NCBI RefSeq assembly: GCF_012927345.1
Contig: NZ_JABBGJ010000020.1
Span: 62,001-126,000 of the forward strand
Direction of reading: 5' to 3'
Origin: Paraburkholderia polaris
GTDB lineage: Bacteria; Pseudomonadota; Gammaproteobacteria; Burkholderiales; Burkholderiaceae
DNA: 64,000 nt
Part shown: piece by piece, positions 16,496-24,651 of the stretch
How positions within the stretch are numbered: the first letter of the stretch is position 1
Layout: the number at the start of each line of letters is the position of its first letter
Made by a program: the position numbers and the translations under genes
Notes under the pieces: generated by a model
Told to the model about the DNA's origin: nothing
The model's input: the letters and a program-made list of their open reading frames with translations, nothing else
Database searches by the model: none

Positions 16496-19400
16496 ATGTC
16501 GCCCGCCATGTCCCCTCGTAACGTAAAAACGGTGTGCCCCTACTGCGGCGTCGGCTGCGGAATGGTGCTGCACGTCGAGGACGGGCAGGTCGTGAAAATC
16601 TCCGGCGACAAGGAGCATCCGGCTAACTTCGGACGGCTCTGCACGAAGGGCCAGTCGGCGCACGTCGCGTTGCGCAAGTCGGGGCGTCTGGAAGGTGCGT
16701 TCGTGCGCCACGCACGCGACCAGGATCCGGCGCCGCTGCCGATGGCGCAGGCAATCAGCACCACGGCAGCGCGTCTGCGCGGCCTGCTCGACGCACACGG
16801 ACCGGACGCTCTGTCGTTCTATGTGTCCGGGCAGATGTCGATTGAGGCGCAGTACCTCATCAACAAGCTCGCCAAGGGGTTTGTCGGCACCAACAACATC
16901 GAATCGAATTCGCGTCTTTGCATGGCGAGCGCGGGCAGCGGCTACAAGCTCTCACTCGGCGCGGACGGCCCGCCGGGATCGTACGAAGACATCGATCATG
17001 CCGACCTGTTCTTCGTGATCGGCGCGAATATGGCCGACTGTCACCCGATTCTGTTCCTGCGGATGATGGATCGCGTGAAGGCCGGTGCGAAACTGATCGT
17101 GGTCGATCCGCGTCGCAATACGACCGCTGATAAGGCCGATCTCTTTCTGCAGATCAAGCCGGGCACCGATCTGGCCTTGCTCAATGGCCTGCTGCATCTT
17201 TTGCACGAAAACGGCCATACGGATGCGTCTTTTATCGCCGAAGCGACGGAAGGCTGGGACGCGATGCCGGCTTTTCTCGCGGACTACACGCCGGAGAACG
17301 TTGCGCAGATCACCGGCCTCGCCGCTGAGGACATCCGCCAGGCCGCGCAAATGATCGGCGCCGCGCCGGAGTGGATAAGCTGCTGGACCATGGGCCTGAA
17401 TCAGAGTACGCATGGCACGTGGCACACGAACGCGATCTGCAATCTGCATCTGGCGACGGGCAAGATCTGCCGCCGTGGCAGCGGACCGTTCTCGCTGACG
17501 GGCCAGCCGAATGCGATGGGCGGCCGCGAAATGGGCTACATGGGTCCCGGTTTGCCGGGGCAGCGTTCGGTGCTGGTCGAAACAGACCGCACGTTTATCG
17601 AAGACCTGTGGGGCATTCCGAAGGGCACGCTGCAGACAGAAGTCGGCAGCGGCACGATCGATATGTTCACCCGCATGGCTGCGGGCGAGATCAAGGCGTG
17701 CTGGATCATCTGCACGAATCCGGTGGCGAGCGTCGCGAACCGTCAAAACGCTATCGCTGGATTGCGCGCGGCTGAGCTCGTGATTTCACAGGATGCGTTC
17801 CTCGACACCGAGACCAACCGTTACGCCGATGTGCTGTTGCCCGGCGCGCTGTGGGCCGAGGCCGAAGGCGTGATGATCAACTCCGAGCGCAATCTGACGC
17901 TGATGCAAAAGGGCATCGAGCCGCCAGGCGCTGCGCTGCCGGACTGGCAGATCATCGCGCGCGTCGCTTGTGAAATGGGTTTCGCCCATGCGTTTACCTA
18001 CGCAAGCGCCGAAGAAGTTTTTTCGGAAATCACCCGCGCGTCGAATCCGAAAACCGGCTACGACCTGCGCGGCGCGAGCCATCGCCGGCTGAGGGACACA
18101 CCGCTGCAATGGCCGCTTGCGTCGGACGACGCTGTCGAGCGCAACCCAATTCGCTACATCAACGACGGCGTCAGCCAGACGCTGACGCAACGGCCCGACG
18201 GCAGCCGTCCGCGGCTCGTGTTTCCGACCGCAAGCGGCAAAGCCGTGTTCTTCGCCCGTGCCTTTGCAGCCCCCGCCGAATTGCCCGATCGGGAATTTCC
18301 GATCGTCTTGAATACGGGCCGCCTGCAGCATCAATGGCACACCATGACCAAGACCGGCAAGGTCGCGATGCTCAACAAGCTGAACCCGGGCCCGTTCGTC
18401 GAGATTCATCCCGAAGACGCCGCCATGCTCGGCATCAAGGCCAAGGATCCGGTCGAGATCCGTTCGCGGCGGGGGCGTGCCGTGTTGCCGGCGGTCCTCA
18501 CGGAGCGCGTGCAAGCCGGGAACTGCTTTGCGCCGATGCACTGGAACGACGTCTTCGGCGACGACCTGTGTATCAACGCCGTCACCAGTAATGCAATCGA
18601 TCCGGTCTCGCAGCAACCCGAACTCAAGTTCTGTGCGGTCGCGCTGAGCCCGGTTGCGCTCGACGCCATCGCGCCGGTTTCGAGTGCGGGTGACGAGACG
18701 CGCGCCGATGCGCCTGCCGTTGGCGTCGACGCGGCGACAGCAAGCGCGATATCGGCGAACACCAAGGAACTGGACATGCCCCGCATCAATGCACTGACTA
18801 GCCTGTTGCAGCTTCCACCGACACCCGCGCCGTCGTTCACGGAAACCGAGCGGGCGTATCTGGCTGGTTTCGTCAGTGGCCTGCGTTCGGCTGAAGGGCA
18901 GGGCATCGACAGCGTGCCGGTCCTCCCAGCCGGCGCACCGTTTGATCCGACGAACCGCTTATACGTGGACGGTTTGCTGGCCGGACTTTATAGCCGCAGT
19001 GGAACTCATGCGGCTGTGCCAGCTGGTGCGCCTGCCACGTCGCATTCCGACGCGGCGCATGCCTCCGGTGTACGTATCTTGCGCGTGCGACCCAAAGTGA
19101 CCTTGCTGTGGGCCTCGCAAACCGGCAACACCGAATCGTTGACTGAACGTTATGCCACCCGTCTGATGGAGTCAGGCTTCGAAATCCGCACGTCATGCAT
19201 GGCGGACTATCAGGCCTCGGCGCTCGCGAAAGCGCAATACGTGCTGCTGATGTCAAGCACCTTTGGCGACGGCGATCCACCCGATAACGCGCAGGCCTTC
19301 TGGTCACAACTGGCCAGCGACGCAGCGCCTCGTCTCGAAGGTCTGCGCTACGCGGTGCTCGCGCTGGGAGACCGCAACTACGATCAATTCTGCGGCCACG

Positions 19401-20710
19401 GCCGCCGTCTGGATGAACGTCTCGCCGCTCAAGGCGCGCGGCGTCTGATGGATCGCGTCGATTGTGACAGCGGGTATCAGGAGAATGCTGACGCGTGGCT
19501 CGAAAGCATCATCGTGCGCATCAAGGAAGAAGATGCGGCACTGCATGCGGTCCCGCCGGGCGGCATGATCAACGCTGTGGTGCCGGGCGGCGTGCCGACC
19601 AAAACACGTCCGGCCGCATCGCGGCTTGTCAGGAACCTGCAGTTGAACAAGCAGGGCGCAGCGAAAGATACGCGCTACTTCTCGCTGAGCACGGGCGACT
19701 CGGGCCTCGAGTACGAAGCCGGCGATGCGCTGGGCGTATGGCCGAGCAACTGCCCTGAACTGGTCGACGAATTGATCAGCCTGAGCGGATTGAGCGCCGA
19801 CGCAGCGGTCAACGTGTCAGGCGCGGGTGAAATGCACCTCGCCGACGCGCTCGCCAAGCACTACGAGATCGCGCGTCCCAGCCCTGACGCGCTCGCGTTC
19901 ATTGCCGCACGCAGCAATAACGGCGCGCTGCGCGATCTGCTTTCTACGGAGCGCAAGGCCGACCTCAAACAGTGGTTGTGGGGCCAGCAACTCGCCGACG
20001 TACTCCACGAATTTCCCGTCAGCCTGACGGCAACCGAATTGACCGGCATGCTCAAGCGCCTGCAACCGCGTTTATATTCGATTGCATCGAGCCCGAAGGC
20101 GCATCCCGGTGAAATTCATCTGACGGTTTCCGCGGTTCGCTACAGCAATGGCCGCCGTCATCGCAAGGGCGTGTCGTCGACGTTTCTCGCCGACCGCGCC
20201 AACGACGTGAACGTGCCGGTATTCGTGCAGCGATCTGAACACTTTCGGCCTCCTCATGTTTCTGATACGCCGATCATCATGGTCGGTCCGGGCACCGGCG
20301 TTGCACCATTTCGCGGCTTTCTGCACGAGCGGCGTGCGCGCGGTCATAAGGGGCGCAATTGGCTGTTCTTCGGCGAGCAACATGCGGCCACCGATTTCTA
20401 CTATCGCGACGAACTTGAAGCGATGCGTGACAGCGGCGTGCTGACCCGGCTCGACGTCGCGTTCTCGCGCGATCAAACGGAAAAGATCTATGTGCAGAAC
20501 CGCATGCGCGAGCAGGGTGCGCAATTGTGGGCATGGCTCGAAGAAGGTGCGCATTTCTACGTCTGCGGTGACGCAAGCCGGATGGCGAGAGACGTCGACG
20601 CGACGCTCAAGCATGTGGTTGCTCAGCACGGCGGCATGAGCGAAGAAAGAGCCGCTGAGTATGTGAGCCGTTTAGCGCGGGAAAAGCGCTACGTACGCGA
20701 CGTTTATTGA
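16496..20710 (+). CDS. Assimilatory nitrate reductase fused to CysJ-type diflavin reductase
   Basis: A 1404-residue fusion that probably reduces nitrate to nitrite with NAD(P)H as the electron source. The N-terminal half is a molybdopterin (bis-MGD) nitrate reductase of the NasA type. Its 4Fe-4S motif has Cys14, Cys17, Cys21 and Cys49 (VCPYCGVGCGM, then GRLCTKGQ), and the catalytic core and C-terminal MopB domain run to about residue 710. An Ala-rich linker follows. From about residue 780 the protein resembles sulfite reductase flavoprotein CysJ: a flavodoxin domain beginning at about 868 (WASQTGNTES, SSTFGDGDPP), an FAD domain (PRLYSIASSPK) and an NADPH domain at about 1260 (VGPGTGVAPFRGF), ending in YVRDVY. 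NasA is normally paired with a separate reductase, so here electron donor and acceptor are covalently joined. ATG 16508 is an alternative start. Confidence 0.9.
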   Translation: MSPAMSPRNVKTVCPYCGVGCGMVLHVEDGQVVKISGDKEHPANFGRLCTKGQSAHVALRKSGRLEGAFVRHARDQDPAPLPMAQAISTTAARLRGLLDAHGPDALSFYVSGQMSIEAQYLINKLAKGFVGTNNIESNSRLCMASAGSGYKLSLGADGPPGSYEDIDHADLFFVIGANMADCHPILFLRMMDRVKAGAKLIVVDPRRNTTADKADLFLQIKPGTDLALLNGLLHLLHENGHTDASFIAEATEGWDAMPAFLADYTPENVAQITGLAAEDIRQAAQMIGAAPEWISCWTMGLNQSTHGTWHTNAICNLHLATGKICRRGSGPFSLTGQPNAMGGREMGYMGPGLPGQRSVLVETDRTFIEDLWGIPKGTLQTEVGSGTIDMFTRMAAGEIKACWIICTNPVASVANRQNAIAGLRAAELVISQDAFLDTETNRYADVLLPGALWAEAEGVMINSERNLTLMQKGIEPPGAALPDWQIIARVACEMGFAHAFTYASAEEVFSEITRASNPKTGYDLRGASHRRLRDTPLQWPLASDDAVERNPIRYINDGVSQTLTQRPDGSRPRLVFPTASGKAVFFARAFAAPAELPDREFPIVLNTGRLQHQWHTMTKTGKVAMLNKLNPGPFVEIHPEDAAMLGIKAKDPVEIRSRRGRAVLPAVLTERVQAGNCFAPMHWNDVFGDDLCINAVTSNAIDPVSQQPELKFCAVALSPVALDAIAPVSSAGDETRADAPAVGVDAATASAISANTKELDMPRINALTSLLQLPPTPAPSFTETERAYLAGFVSGLRSAEGQGIDSVPVLPAGAPFDPTNRLYVDGLLAGLYSRSGTHAAVPAGAPATSHSDAAHASGVRILRVRPKVTLLWASQTGNTESLTERYATRLMESGFEIRTSCMADYQASALAKAQYVLLMSSTFGDGDPPDNAQAFWSQLASDAAPRLEGLRYAVLALGDRNYDQFCGHGRRLDERLAAQGARRLMDRVDCDSGYQENADAWLESIIVRIKEEDAALHAVPPGGMINAVVPGGVPTKTRPAASRLVRNLQLNKQGAAKDTRYFSLSTGDSGLEYEAGDALGVWPSNCPELVDELISLSGLSADAAVNVSGAGEMHLADALAKHYEIARPSPDALAFIAARSNNGALRDLLSTERKADLKQWLWGQQLADVLHEFPVSLTATELTGMLKRLQPRLYSIASSPKAHPGEIHLTVSAVRYSNGRRHRKGVSSTFLADRANDVNVPVFVQRSEHFRPPHVSDTPIIMVGPGTGVAPFRGFLHERRARGHKGRNWLFFGEQHAATDFYYRDELEAMRDSGVLTRLDVAFSRDQTEKIYVQNRMREQGAQLWAWLEEGAHFYVCGDASRMARDVDATLKHVVAQHGGMSEERAAEYVSRLAREKRYVRDVY

Positions 20711-20786
20711 TTTTTGAAGCGGCCGGAACAGGCGCGGCATTACAGTTTCAGAGAGTACGCAGTCAAGGTTTGAAGAAGCGTCCGGA

Positions 20787-20802
20787 TGGCGTGAAGGTTG
20801 CA
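20787..20802 (+). promoter_or_regulatory. Possible second sigma-54 promoter, before narK
   Basis: TGGCGTGAAGGTTGCA has GG and GC exactly ten bases apart and matches 10 of the 12 conserved -24/-12 positions. It lies in the 203-bp gap after the fusion gene, 112 bp before the transporter start. No clear NtrC site is visible upstream, so the call is tentative. Confidence 0.45.
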
Positions 20803-20913
20803 TGTTCATACCGGTATTCAACATCGTGATCATTCCTGTGCGCAGTGCTTCAGCGCAAAGTACCAGCGCCGCACACCAGGTTAGCAAACAGTCAGCATAT
20901 TTGAGGATGCCTA

Positions 20914-22281
20914 ATGAAAAACGTGATGAGCTCACTAAAGAGTGGAGACTGGCGCGCGCTAGTGGCGTGTTTTCTCTATTTCGACACCGGCTTCACCGTC
21001 TGGGTGCTGTATGGGCCGCTCGCGCCGTTCATCAGCAAGAGCGTTGCAATGACGCCTGCGCAGCAAGGTCTGCTGGTCGCCGTGCCGGTGCTGTCGGCGG
21101 CGATCCTGCGCGTGACGCTCGGTAACCTCTATCAATCGGCGCATGGCAAACGCATCGCGCTAATGGGCGTGCTGTTGTCGGCGGTGCCGACGATCGTGCT
21201 GCCGTTGTTGCCGTTCGTGCCGTCCTACACCTTGCTGCTGGTGCTTGGCGTCTTCCTCGGCGTGGGCGGTGCAAGCTTCGCGGTGGCGCTACCGATGGCC
21301 GGCAGCAACTATCCGCCGAAAGTGCAGGGCCTGGTGCTGGGTCTCGCCGCTGCCGGCAACATCGGTGCGGTGCTCGACGGCTTCCTGTTCCCGCAACTGG
21401 CGGCGCACTACGGGTGGCAAATGGCGACCGCCGGCGCACTGCCGTTGCTCACTATCGCTGCGATCACGCTGTACTTCTGGGCCAACGACTCCGGTATCAA
21501 ATCGGGTAGCGTGCTGCGCGCGTTCGGCAGCTTTGCGATCACGCTCGTCGGTTTGATCGTGCTCGTGCTGCTGGTCGAAGCGGGCCTGTTCGGTTCGGGC
21601 AAGACCGGTGTGCTGCTGTTGCCGGTGATCGGTGCGCTGCTGGCGATTGCGGTGCTGCCCAAGCGCTATCGCGCGGTGCTGGGCGAGCGCGACACGTGGG
21701 CGATCATGCTGGTGTACAGCATCACGTTCGGTGGGTTTGTCGGCATGTCGTCGTATGTTTCGCTGCTGCTGACCAACCTGTATCAGCTGTCGAAGATCGA
21801 CGCGGGTCTGTTCATGGCGTTGCTCGCCGCAACCGGCGCGATGGTGCGGCCGCTCGGTGGCCTGATAGCCGACAAGGTGTCCGGCGTGCGCGCGCTGACT
21901 TTCCTGCTCGCGATCATTTCGCTGTGCGACTTTGTCTTTGCTGCTGCGATGCCGTCGATGGTCGGCGGGATTGCGCTGCTGTTGTGCCTTTACGTAGCCT
22001 TCGGTCTGGGTAATGGCGCGACCTTCCAGTTGGTGCCGCATCGTTGGGCTGGCCGCACCGGGCTGATGTCGGGCATCGTCGGCGCCGCGGGCGGAGTAGG
22101 CGGCTTTTATCTGCCGGTCGTGATGGGCATCGCGAAGGAAAGCACGGGCAGCTATCAGATGGGCTTTGCGACCTTCGGCGCGCTGGCGGCTTGCGCATTC
22201 CTCGCGATCGTCGCACTGCGCCGTCCGTGGATGGCGTGGTCGATGCACACCAACGTGATGCACGCGCACGCAACGGAGTAG
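20914..22281 (+). CDS. narK: Nitrate/nitrite transporter, NarK family MFS
   Basis: A 455-residue inner-membrane carrier with about twelve membrane segments that brings nitrate into the cell and may export nitrite. The nitrate-signature glycines are visible in GVGGASFAVALPMAGSNYPP and in LAAAGNIGAVLDGFLFP in the first half, and in GGVGGFYLPVVMG in the second. The ATG has GAGGA eight bases upstream. It follows the nitrate reductase fusion on the same strand and may be co-transcribed or have its own promoter. Confidence 0.9.
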   Translation: MKNVMSSLKSGDWRALVACFLYFDTGFTVWVLYGPLAPFISKSVAMTPAQQGLLVAVPVLSAAILRVTLGNLYQSAHGKRIALMGVLLSAVPTIVLPLLPFVPSYTLLLVLGVFLGVGGASFAVALPMAGSNYPPKVQGLVLGLAAAGNIGAVLDGFLFPQLAAHYGWQMATAGALPLLTIAAITLYFWANDSGIKSGSVLRAFGSFAITLVGLIVLVLLVEAGLFGSGKTGVLLLPVIGALLAIAVLPKRYRAVLGERDTWAIMLVYSITFGGFVGMSSYVSLLLTNLYQLSKIDAGLFMALLAATGAMVRPLGGLIADKVSGVRALTFLLAIISLCDFVFAAAMPSMVGGIALLLCLYVAFGLGNGATFQLVPHRWAGRTGLMSGIVGAAGGVGGFYLPVVMGIAKESTGSYQMGFATFGALAACAFLAIVALRRPWMAWSMHTNVMHAHATE

Positions 22282-22388
22282 GCAAGCCGGTCGTCGATAC
22301 GGCCTACGCATTTGACGAACTGCCGGCCGCGCTGGCACATCTCGAGCGCGGCGCGTTCGGCAAGCTGGTGGTCAAGGTCGGCGGTTGA
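22281..22388 (+). pseudogene. C-terminal remnant of a zinc-type alcohol dehydrogenase/quinone oxidoreductase
   Basis: The frame beginning at the narK stop reads GKPVVDTAYAFDELPAALAH followed by LERGAFGKLVVKVGG and a stop. This is the last ~35 residues of a medium-chain dehydrogenase, where the FDELPAALAHLERG...FGKLVVKV ending is very characteristic. No start codon or nucleotide-binding domain remains. It is the first of two gene remnants beside the toxin-antitoxin pair. Confidence 0.7.
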
Positions 22389-22464
22389 GGTGGGCCGGAA
22401 AATACGCAGGCAAATACTTGCATGTCGCCGGTTGTGAACCCCATATGCAATCAGGACGCTGCGT

Positions 22465-22545
22465 ATGAACGTCTCATCTGGCATATCAAAAGACGCATCC
22501 AGCGATCGCATCGAAAAACAGATTCTGCTGAAGGCGTCGCGCTCG
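22465..22545 (+). pseudogene. N-terminal remnant of an SRPBCC/AHSA1-domain gene
   Basis: The first 27 codons read MNVSSGISKDASSDRIEKQI and then LLKASRS, the usual opening of an AHSA1-type (SRPBCC) protein, where a VWRALTD-like segment should follow. Here the similarity stops at about 22545, within a few bases of the convergent toxin gene's stop codon. The frame stays open only because it is antisense to that gene. Confidence 0.5.
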
Positions 22546-22551
22546 TTCTGG

Positions 22552-23442
22552 TCAGTCAGGGTTGCCGAAACCCTTGCGAAACGCGTTGAATGCGGATTCG
22601 ATGAACGCCGGCGTTTGCTCGAAAAACCGGGCCCGGTGGCCCATCATATGTTCGAGAATGCGAGGATAGTCCTCGCCGAATCCCAGTACCTGCGCAATCA
22701 ATTTGCGGGTTTCCGCCGATGCGATCGCCGTGACGTCGCGCCCCAACAGCGCGGCGCCCGCGATTTCCAACTGATGTTCATATTGCTCGACGAGTTCATA
22801 GGCTTCGTCGTAAAGGCGTGCGTGGTTGCCTGCCGCGGCGTAGTTGCCGAGCAGAAACAGCAGATCCGTCGCATCCTTTCGCTCGACCGCATGACGGTCA
22901 TGCCACGCGACGATTTTCAGCATGGCCTGGCCTGGCAAGGAGGCAACGGGTACAGCGAGATCCGCTTCGAGGCGCACAGTGACAGCGTCGGTCAGCGCTT
23001 CTGCGAAACCCGCTACATTCATTCGTATGGCGTGATCCGGCGGCCAGGCGATTTCACTCGCCTCAGCGCTACCGGCATTCCCCTCGATACCACCGAAAGG
23101 GACAATGTCCAGCCACATCAGCTCGCCGCTGCCGGGATCGCGGTAGTACAGCCGATGTGCCTCGCCGCGTTGTTCGAAAGCGCCCCCGGCGATCAGTGCC
23201 GCCTTGAGCGCGGCGTGGCCTGTCCAACTCTCGACACTCACGCCGATATCGACGTCGGCAGTTGCGCGTGTGGCCTCGATGCCGTGGACGTGGGTCAATA
23301 TGATGTCGCGCGCAGTCGCGCCGCCGACGAACCATTCGACGTTCGAGACACGCGCTGTATCAGCGACGTGCCGCAGCAATTCGACGACTAGCGCAGGCAG
23401 TGGGCGGCTTTCGAGCATGTCAAGCGGAGAGGTATTGCTCAC
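22552..23442 (-). CDS. AbiEii-type nucleotidyltransferase toxin
   Basis: A 296-residue protein of the AbiEii/AbiGii nucleotidyltransferase family, the toxin of type IV toxin-antitoxin and abortive-infection systems. The polymerase-beta-like active site is intact: FVGGATARDII around residue 40, then ADVDIGV with the two metal-binding Asp residues. Downstream blocks are PGQAMLKIVAWHDR and RKDATDLLFLLGNYA, whose Lys and Asp residues are typical of the family. The frame opens at TTG 23463. I favour GTG 23442, with GGA seven bases upstream; ATG 23418 is a third option. It overlaps the 3' end of the antitoxin gene by about 23 bp, implying coupled translation. Confidence 0.8.
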   Translation of the reverse strand: MSNTSPLDMLESRPLPALVVELLRHVADTARVSNVEWFVGGATARDIILTHVHGIEATRATADVDIGVSVESWTGHAALKAALIAGGAFEQRGEAHRLYYRDPGSGELMWLDIVPFGGIEGNAGSAEASEIAWPPDHAIRMNVAGFAEALTDAVTVRLEADLAVPVASLPGQAMLKIVAWHDRHAVERKDATDLLFLLGNYAAAGNHARLYDEAYELVEQYEHQLEIAGAALLGRDVTAIASAETRKLIAQVLGFGEDYPRILEHMMGHRARFFEQTPAFIESAFNAFRKGFGNPD

Positions 23443-24469
23443 GTAGCATCCGTGCGGTTTCAATGTTGCGAGAGTCGCCCGTGGCGATCAGATCGGCATA
23501 GATCAGCACGGGATGCACGACCGATGGCGGCAGGTTCGTCGTCCCATCAGCCAGCACCGGCGTAACCGGTGGGATCGGCGCATGCAGTACTTCCACCTCG
23601 CCGTTAGGATCGAGCCGCAAGCGGGCGTCGACCAGCCATTTGCGCGGCATGGCCTGTTGACAATAGAGCGTCACGGCCGCCGGCTTGAGATATCCGGTGA
23701 GAAGCGCCGCGGCCACTTCACCGCCGAACTGGCATTGCTCGCTCTGCGGATCGATGTTGCGCCACCATGCCGGGTCTTCGGCGCGGTAGCGATTCACCAT
23801 CAACTGGTTGCGAAGCCTGGACGGGTAGAGCGCGGCCCATTCGTCGAGCATGCGGGCGGCATTGGCCAACACGTAACCGTCTTTGCGTTGAACAATATCG
23901 CCCCGTTCGAGTAGATCGCGAAACGTCGACTGGGCCGTGCCCAGGCTGACCCCCGCGCGTTGGGCGATCACCCGTTGGCCCGCGTTGATGAGCGTTCGGT
24001 CGCAAAGCAGCGCCAGTACAACCTTCATGCCCTTGGCGGTCCAGGCCCGGTCTTTGATGCGACTCGCCGCGCTCGTGCGTTTTTCACCTGAGATCATGAT
24101 CAGGTTGCCGTTGCTTTGCATGATGGCGTTGCCCGAGGTATCCAGCGCATCGAGGCCTAATTCCCGGCAATGCCGGAGCATGTTGGGCGACAGGTAGGGT
24201 GTGACGACCACGAACGGTTCGTCAGCACGGATGTGAGCAGTGGATTTGATCGCGGCGAGCGTGGCGAAACGGTCGACGTTTTCCACTAGCAGCACCGGCC
24301 GCGTCCAGCTTCTCGCCGGTGAGGCCTGAAACTGGATCTTCGCGGCATAGTGAGCGCGATGCGGCGGCCGGAGCAGTCTGGTGGACACGCCTGTCGCAGC
24401 GGAAAACGCTGCTGCGGCGGCCTGAACCGTCGGGTCGGGCACGAACGGCGGCTGGGATTTGCGTGGCAT
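23420..24469 (-). CDS. AbiEi-type antitoxin/transcriptional regulator
   Basis: A 349-residue partner of the downstream nucleotidyltransferase. A winged-helix region is visible mid-protein (GQRVIAQRAGVSLGTAQST, then FRDLLERGDIVQRKDGYVL), as expected for AbiEi-like antitoxins that repress their own operon. The C-terminal half (GGEVAAALLTGYLKP, then HPVLIYADLIATGDSRN) matches the type IV antitoxin C-terminal domain. ATG 24469 has AAAGGTGG just upstream, while the longer frame to 24646 would run through the repeated operator region. Two 35-bp repeats upstream are likely its binding sites. Confidence 0.8.
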   Translation of the reverse strand: MPRKSQPPFVPDPTVQAAAAAFSAATGVSTRLLRPPHRAHYAAKIQFQASPARSWTRPVLLVENVDRFATLAAIKSTAHIRADEPFVVVTPYLSPNMLRHCRELGLDALDTSGNAIMQSNGNLIMISGEKRTSAASRIKDRAWTAKGMKVVLALLCDRTLINAGQRVIAQRAGVSLGTAQSTFRDLLERGDIVQRKDGYVLANAARMLDEWAALYPSRLRNQLMVNRYRAEDPAWWRNIDPQSEQCQFGGEVAAALLTGYLKPAAVTLYCQQAMPRKWLVDARLRLDPNGEVEVLHAPIPPVTPVLADGTTNLPPSVVHPVLIYADLIATGDSRNIETARMLREQYLSA

Positions 24470-24480
24470 GATCCACCTTT

Positions 24481-24603
24481 GTTCAATTTTTACGAGTGTA
24501 TACGCAACGTGAACAGCCTGCAAAATTGAACGCCTCCGGGAGGGACAATATTGTTCAGAAAATCTCGCTGTATACGTAACGTGAACATCGCGAAAAATTG
24601 AAC
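24481..24603. repeat. Operator-like repeats upstream of the AbiE pair
   Basis: Two 35-bp direct repeats, 24497-24531 and 24569-24603, match at 30 of 35 positions and lie 72 bp apart. Each starts TGTATACG, contains AACGTGAACA and ends AAAATTGAAC. A reversed copy of the ending, GTTCAATTTT, is at 24481-24490, so the array also has inverted symmetry. GTATAC within each copy would be read as a -10-like TATACA on the minus strand. The layout suits an autorepressing antitoxin covering its promoter. Confidence 0.75.
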
Positions 24604-24651
24604 AACCCATCGCACGACGCCGATTTCGAAGCGGCTTCGGCGTCATGGCGT

